A stretch of 64,000 nucleotides of DNA from Sinomonas cyclohexanicum (GTDB taxonomy: Bacteria; Actinomycetota; Actinomycetes; Actinomycetales; Micrococcaceae). The stretch lies in NCBI RefSeq assembly GCF_020886775.1, contig NZ_AP024525.1:992001-1056000 (forward strand). Direction: 5' to 3'. The notes beneath the pieces were generated by a model, which ran no database searches, was not told the DNA's origin, and saw only the letters and a program-made list of their open reading frames with translations. Within the stretch, counting starts at the first letter, position 1; every line of letters starts with the position of its first letter. A program made the translations under genes and the position numbers. Below are positions 61,710 to 64,000 of this stretch, in pieces.

Positions 61710-61827
61710 TTTCCTCGCATCGAGCGCGCGGATGTCCGAGCGCGTCCGACGGTCGGACCCAGTGGGTTGTCATCGCTGCGGTCGCCGTCGGATCCTTGGA
61801 CGGACGGCGGATCGGAGGTGCGAGGCA

Positions 61828-62376
61828 GTGGTGGCAGGACCGGGCCCTGACGCCTCAGAGGATCCAGTGCGTCGAGACCTGCTCTGGATCGCCGAGGACT
61901 TCGGGCTCATCGTCGGCACGGTGCAGGCGTCCGAGTTGGGCGCGCCGACCCGGGGGACGCGGTGGACGAACCGTCAGCTGCTGTTTCACATGGTGCTCGG
62001 CCAGAACATCGCGCTCACGTCCATTCCGCTCTTCGGGGCGTTCTCGCGGCTGCCGCCGGCTGCCTCGCGTGCCTGGAGTGCGGCACTGGAGGCCTGCACC
62101 GGCCCGTACGACTGGGTGAACTGGGCCGGGGCGGTGGCCGGGGCGCGCGTCCTCGGGGTCGGCGCGATGGGGCGCATGATGGACCGGACCACGCGGGTGA
62201 TCGTCAACTGGTACGACCGTGCCGGCCCCGGGGCGCTGGCACGGGGCATGTCCGTGCCGCCGTCGTGGGACCCCTACTTCTCCGACTGGATGGACCGCAG
62301 GGGCATCCTCGAGTGGGCGCCGAAGCACTACCGGCACCACCGCGGCCAGCTGACCCTGTCCACCCTGCCGGACTGA
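61828..62376 (+). CDS. DinB-family-like protein
   Basis: About 182 residues, resembling DinB/YfiT-like four-helix metal-binding proteins: LLWIAEDFGLIVGTVQASELGAPTRGTRWTNRQLLFHMVLGQ (His in helix 2) and, at the C-terminus, KHYRHHRGQLTL with the paired His expected of the metal site. GTG 61828 is a guess based on the G-rich site before it; the frame is open from 61732. Function unknown; many relatives are thiol- or metal-dependent transferases. It diverges from the flavoprotein operon and converges with the arsenic-type gene. Confidence 0.65.
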   Translation: MVAGPGPDASEDPVRRDLLWIAEDFGLIVGTVQASELGAPTRGTRWTNRQLLFHMVLGQNIALTSIPLFGAFSRLPPAASRAWSAALEACTGPYDWVNWAGAVAGARVLGVGAMGRMMDRTTRVIVNWYDRAGPGALARGMSVPPSWDPYFSDWMDRRGILEWAPKHYRHHRGQLTLSTLPD

Positions 62377-62412
62377 GCGCCCTCCGCTCGCCGCCGGCCG
62401 GGTGGGCGGTGG

Positions 62413-63774
62413 TCAGCGTGCTCCCGCCCCTGTTCGGCCGTGCTGGAGGCCCGTCGGGAAGCCGATCGACACTGGGACGGGCGCCGGACCGCCGCAGCAG
62501 GATCCGCCGCCGTCGCCTGCGCCGAACGCGGCGTCGGTCGAGCAGACCCCGGTCGCGGGGAGCTCCAGCTCGACGGCGTTGGCTGCCTCGGTATCGCCGG
62601 CGAGGGCTGCGGCGACGGAGCGGACCTGCTCGTAGCCTGTGGCCATGAGGAAGGTCGGGGCACGACCGTAGGACTTCATCCCGACGACGTAGAAGCCCTC
62701 CTCCGGATGGGAGAGGACGCTTGCACCGTGGGGCTCGACGGTCCCGCAGGAGTGGAAGTCGGGGTCGATGAGCGGGCCGAGCTTCCGCGGCGCGTCCACG
62801 GCGGGGTCGAGGTCGAGGCGCAGCTCGGACAGGATCGAGAGGTCGGGGCGGAACCCTGTGGCGGGGACCAGCCGGTCGACGACGAGGGCCCGGCCGTCGT
62901 CGGAGCGCACCCGGAGCGCGGGCCCGTCGAGGGGTTCGAGGCGCTCGGTGCGGAAGCCGGTGATGAGCTGCACCGCGCCGGAGTCGACGGCCTCGTGCAG
63001 GCGGGTGCCGAGCTGGCCGCGGGCGGGGAGCTCGTCGTCGGCCCCGCCGCCGTAGGCCCGCACCGGGGAGCCTGCCCGAATGGCCCAGAGGACTTCCGTA
63101 CCCGGGGTCGTCCGCGCGAGCTCGGCCAGTGCCAGCACCGTGTTGGCGGCGGAGTGGCCGGCCCCGATGACGAGGGTGCGGCGCCCGGGGAACCCATCGC
63201 CGGTGACATCGGGGAGCGGGCTGGTGAGGAAGCCGGCCGATTCTGCGGCGTCCTCGCCGATGGCGGACAGGCCGGACGTGCCCAGCGGTGCCCGCGTCTG
63301 CCAGGTGCCGGAGGCGTCGACCACCGCCGCTGCCAGGACCTCATGCTCCGTGCCGTCCGGGGCCGTGTAACGGAGCAGGAACGGCGCAGCCTCCCGGCCG
63401 ATGCTCCGCCCCTTGTCCAGGCCCCGGCGGGTGACCGCGGTGACGCGCGCACCGAGGATGATCCGGTCCGCGAGCTCGTCCGTGGCGGCGAGGGGCCCGA
63501 GGTAGTCCGAGACGATATCGGCCGCGAGCGGGAGGGCTTCGGGCTCTGGCGCCTGCCAGTGGTGCCTCTCGAGGAGGCGGACCGCGGCGGCGTCGAGGTT
63601 GTAGCGCCACGGCGAAAAGACCCGGACGTGGCCCCACTCCCTCATGGATGCCCCGACGGCGTGCCCCGCCTCCAGGATGAGCGGCTCCAGGCCGCGCTCG
63701 AGGAGGTGGGCGGCTGCGGCGAGGCCGACCGGTCCGGCGCCGATGACGGCGACAGGGAGGGGGGAGGTGCTCAT
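62413..63774 (-). CDS. FAD-dependent oxidoreductase, arsenic-operon (ArsO-like) type
   Basis: A 453-residue two-dinucleotide flavoprotein: FAD motif VAVIGAGPVGLAAAAHLLERG at the start, REWGHVRVFSPWRYNLDAAAV, NADPH motif LVIGAGHSAANTVLALAEL (about 213-231) and VPATGFRPDLSI. The WGHVRVFSPWRYN block is one often seen in flavoproteins linked to ars operons (ArsO). A Cys-containing tail (TGVCSTD, GGSCCGG) could bind arsenite. It is divergent from an ArsR gene across a dyad at 63800, supporting the arsenic link. Confidence 0.82.
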   Translation of the reverse strand: MSTSPLPVAVIGAGPVGLAAAAHLLERGLEPLILEAGHAVGASMREWGHVRVFSPWRYNLDAAAVRLLERHHWQAPEPEALPLAADIVSDYLGPLAATDELADRIILGARVTAVTRRGLDKGRSIGREAAPFLLRYTAPDGTEHEVLAAAVVDASGTWQTRAPLGTSGLSAIGEDAAESAGFLTSPLPDVTGDGFPGRRTLVIGAGHSAANTVLALAELARTTPGTEVLWAIRAGSPVRAYGGGADDELPARGQLGTRLHEAVDSGAVQLITGFRTERLEPLDGPALRVRSDDGRALVVDRLVPATGFRPDLSILSELRLDLDPAVDAPRKLGPLIDPDFHSCGTVEPHGASVLSHPEEGFYVVGMKSYGRAPTFLMATGYEQVRSVAAALAGDTEAANAVELELPATGVCSTDAAFGAGDGGGSCCGGPAPVPVSIGFPTGLQHGRTGAGAR

Positions 63775-63799
63775 GGGGGCCTCGCTATGATCGACGGAT

Positions 63800-63813
63800 A
63801 TCAATGAATTGAT
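63800..63813. promoter_or_regulatory. Candidate ArsR operator
   Basis: ATCAATGAATTGAT is a perfect 6-bp inverted repeat with a 2-base centre, like ArsR/CadC sites. It lies in the 87-bp divergent gap. A GATGCATC palindrome follows at 63821. Confidence 0.55.
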
Positions 63814-63861
63814 GCTCATCGATGCATCGACAGATGTCAATACGTATGGGATGCTGGTCCG

Positions 63862-64000
63862 ATGAACGTCCCTGCAGTGGCCCCGGTGGAGGCCCCGTGC
63901 TGCCTTCCGGGCATCCCCTCCGCCTTGAGCGACGAGGACATCGAGCGGCTCGCGCGCGTGTTCAAGGCCCTAGGGGATCCGGCCCGCGTCCGGTTGCTCT
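63862..64000 (+). CDS. ArsR-family regulator, cut by window end
   Basis: The first 46 codons of a regulator: after a short leader with APCCLPGI, the segment LSDEDIERLARVFKALGDPARVRLL is the classic start of the ArsR winged helix. The vicinal Cys pair near the N-terminus could take part in metalloid sensing. The rest, including any downstream arsenic genes, lies outside the window. Confidence 0.82.
   Translation, partial: MNVPAVAPVEAPCCLPGIPSALSDEDIERLARVFKALGDPARVRLL

Overview
The window is about 70% G+C. It has dense, often overlapping genes (ATGA/GTGA stop-start overlaps), frequent GTG and TTG starts preceded by AGGAGG-type ribosome sites, and T-poor hairpin terminators between convergent genes. 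This points to a high-GC actinomycete. The mix of inositol-type dehydrogenases, mycofactocin genes and P450/ferredoxin genes suggests a soil Micrococcaceae relative (Arthrobacter/Sinomonas-like); that placement is inference. No rRNA, tRNA, CRISPR array, prophage or replication origin was seen.

Region 1 (1-12.2 kb) is a polyol/inositol locus: a lipoprotein, iolB, a GntR regulator, a ribose-type ABC importer, three Gfo/Idh/MocA dehydrogenases, a TIM-barrel isomerase and a LacI regulator. Region 2 (12.2-15.5 kb) is the broken remainder of a mycofactocin cluster: a headless mftG-like oxidoreductase, a 43-codon mftD-like tail, then intact mftE and mftF. Region 3 (15.5-24.8 kb) has two more LacI/dehydrogenase pairs, a second TIM-barrel isomerase, a DNA glycosylase-like protein, an amino acid permease and a LOG-family protein. 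The sugar-type genes appear tied together by a 13-bp motif (TTGACAGGACAAA-like, four copies) and by LacI-type palindromes.

Region 4 (24.9-40.8 kb) is mixed metabolism: an MHS-type transporter, a metallo-beta-lactamase hydrolase with a divergent LysR gene, an IclR gene with a mini 2-oxoacid dehydrogenase (E1 alpha, E1 beta, free-standing lipoyl domain), a rubrerythrin-VIT1 iron transporter with a candidate IdeR box, an XRE-cupin regulator next to a 32-bp tandem repeat, a 662-aa permease, two paralogous lipoproteins, and an agmatinase-like gene coupled to a ThDP enzyme. The last two are both frameshifted.

Region 5 (40.8-44.1 kb) is an insertion-sequence island. An IS256-type element sits directly upstream of an IS110-type transposase, bounded by copies of an intergenic hairpin repeat. 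Region 6 (44.2-50.8 kb) is multidrug export: MarR plus an EmrB-like exporter (frameshifted) and a heterodimeric ABC exporter (second subunit frameshifted).

Region 7 (50.8-61.8 kb) looks like a complete catabolic locus for an unidentified cyclic, perhaps terpenoid- or steroid-like, substrate: ferredoxin, ferredoxin reductase, P450, IclR, two short-chain dehydrogenases, two FAD ketosteroid-dehydrogenase-like flavoproteins, a Dabb protein and an MFS transporter. A similar two-part element lies upstream of both transcription units. The right edge (62.4-64 kb) holds an arsenic-type FAD oxidoreductase divergent from a cut-off ArsR gene.

Family names rest on motifs recognised by eye; no database search was run.
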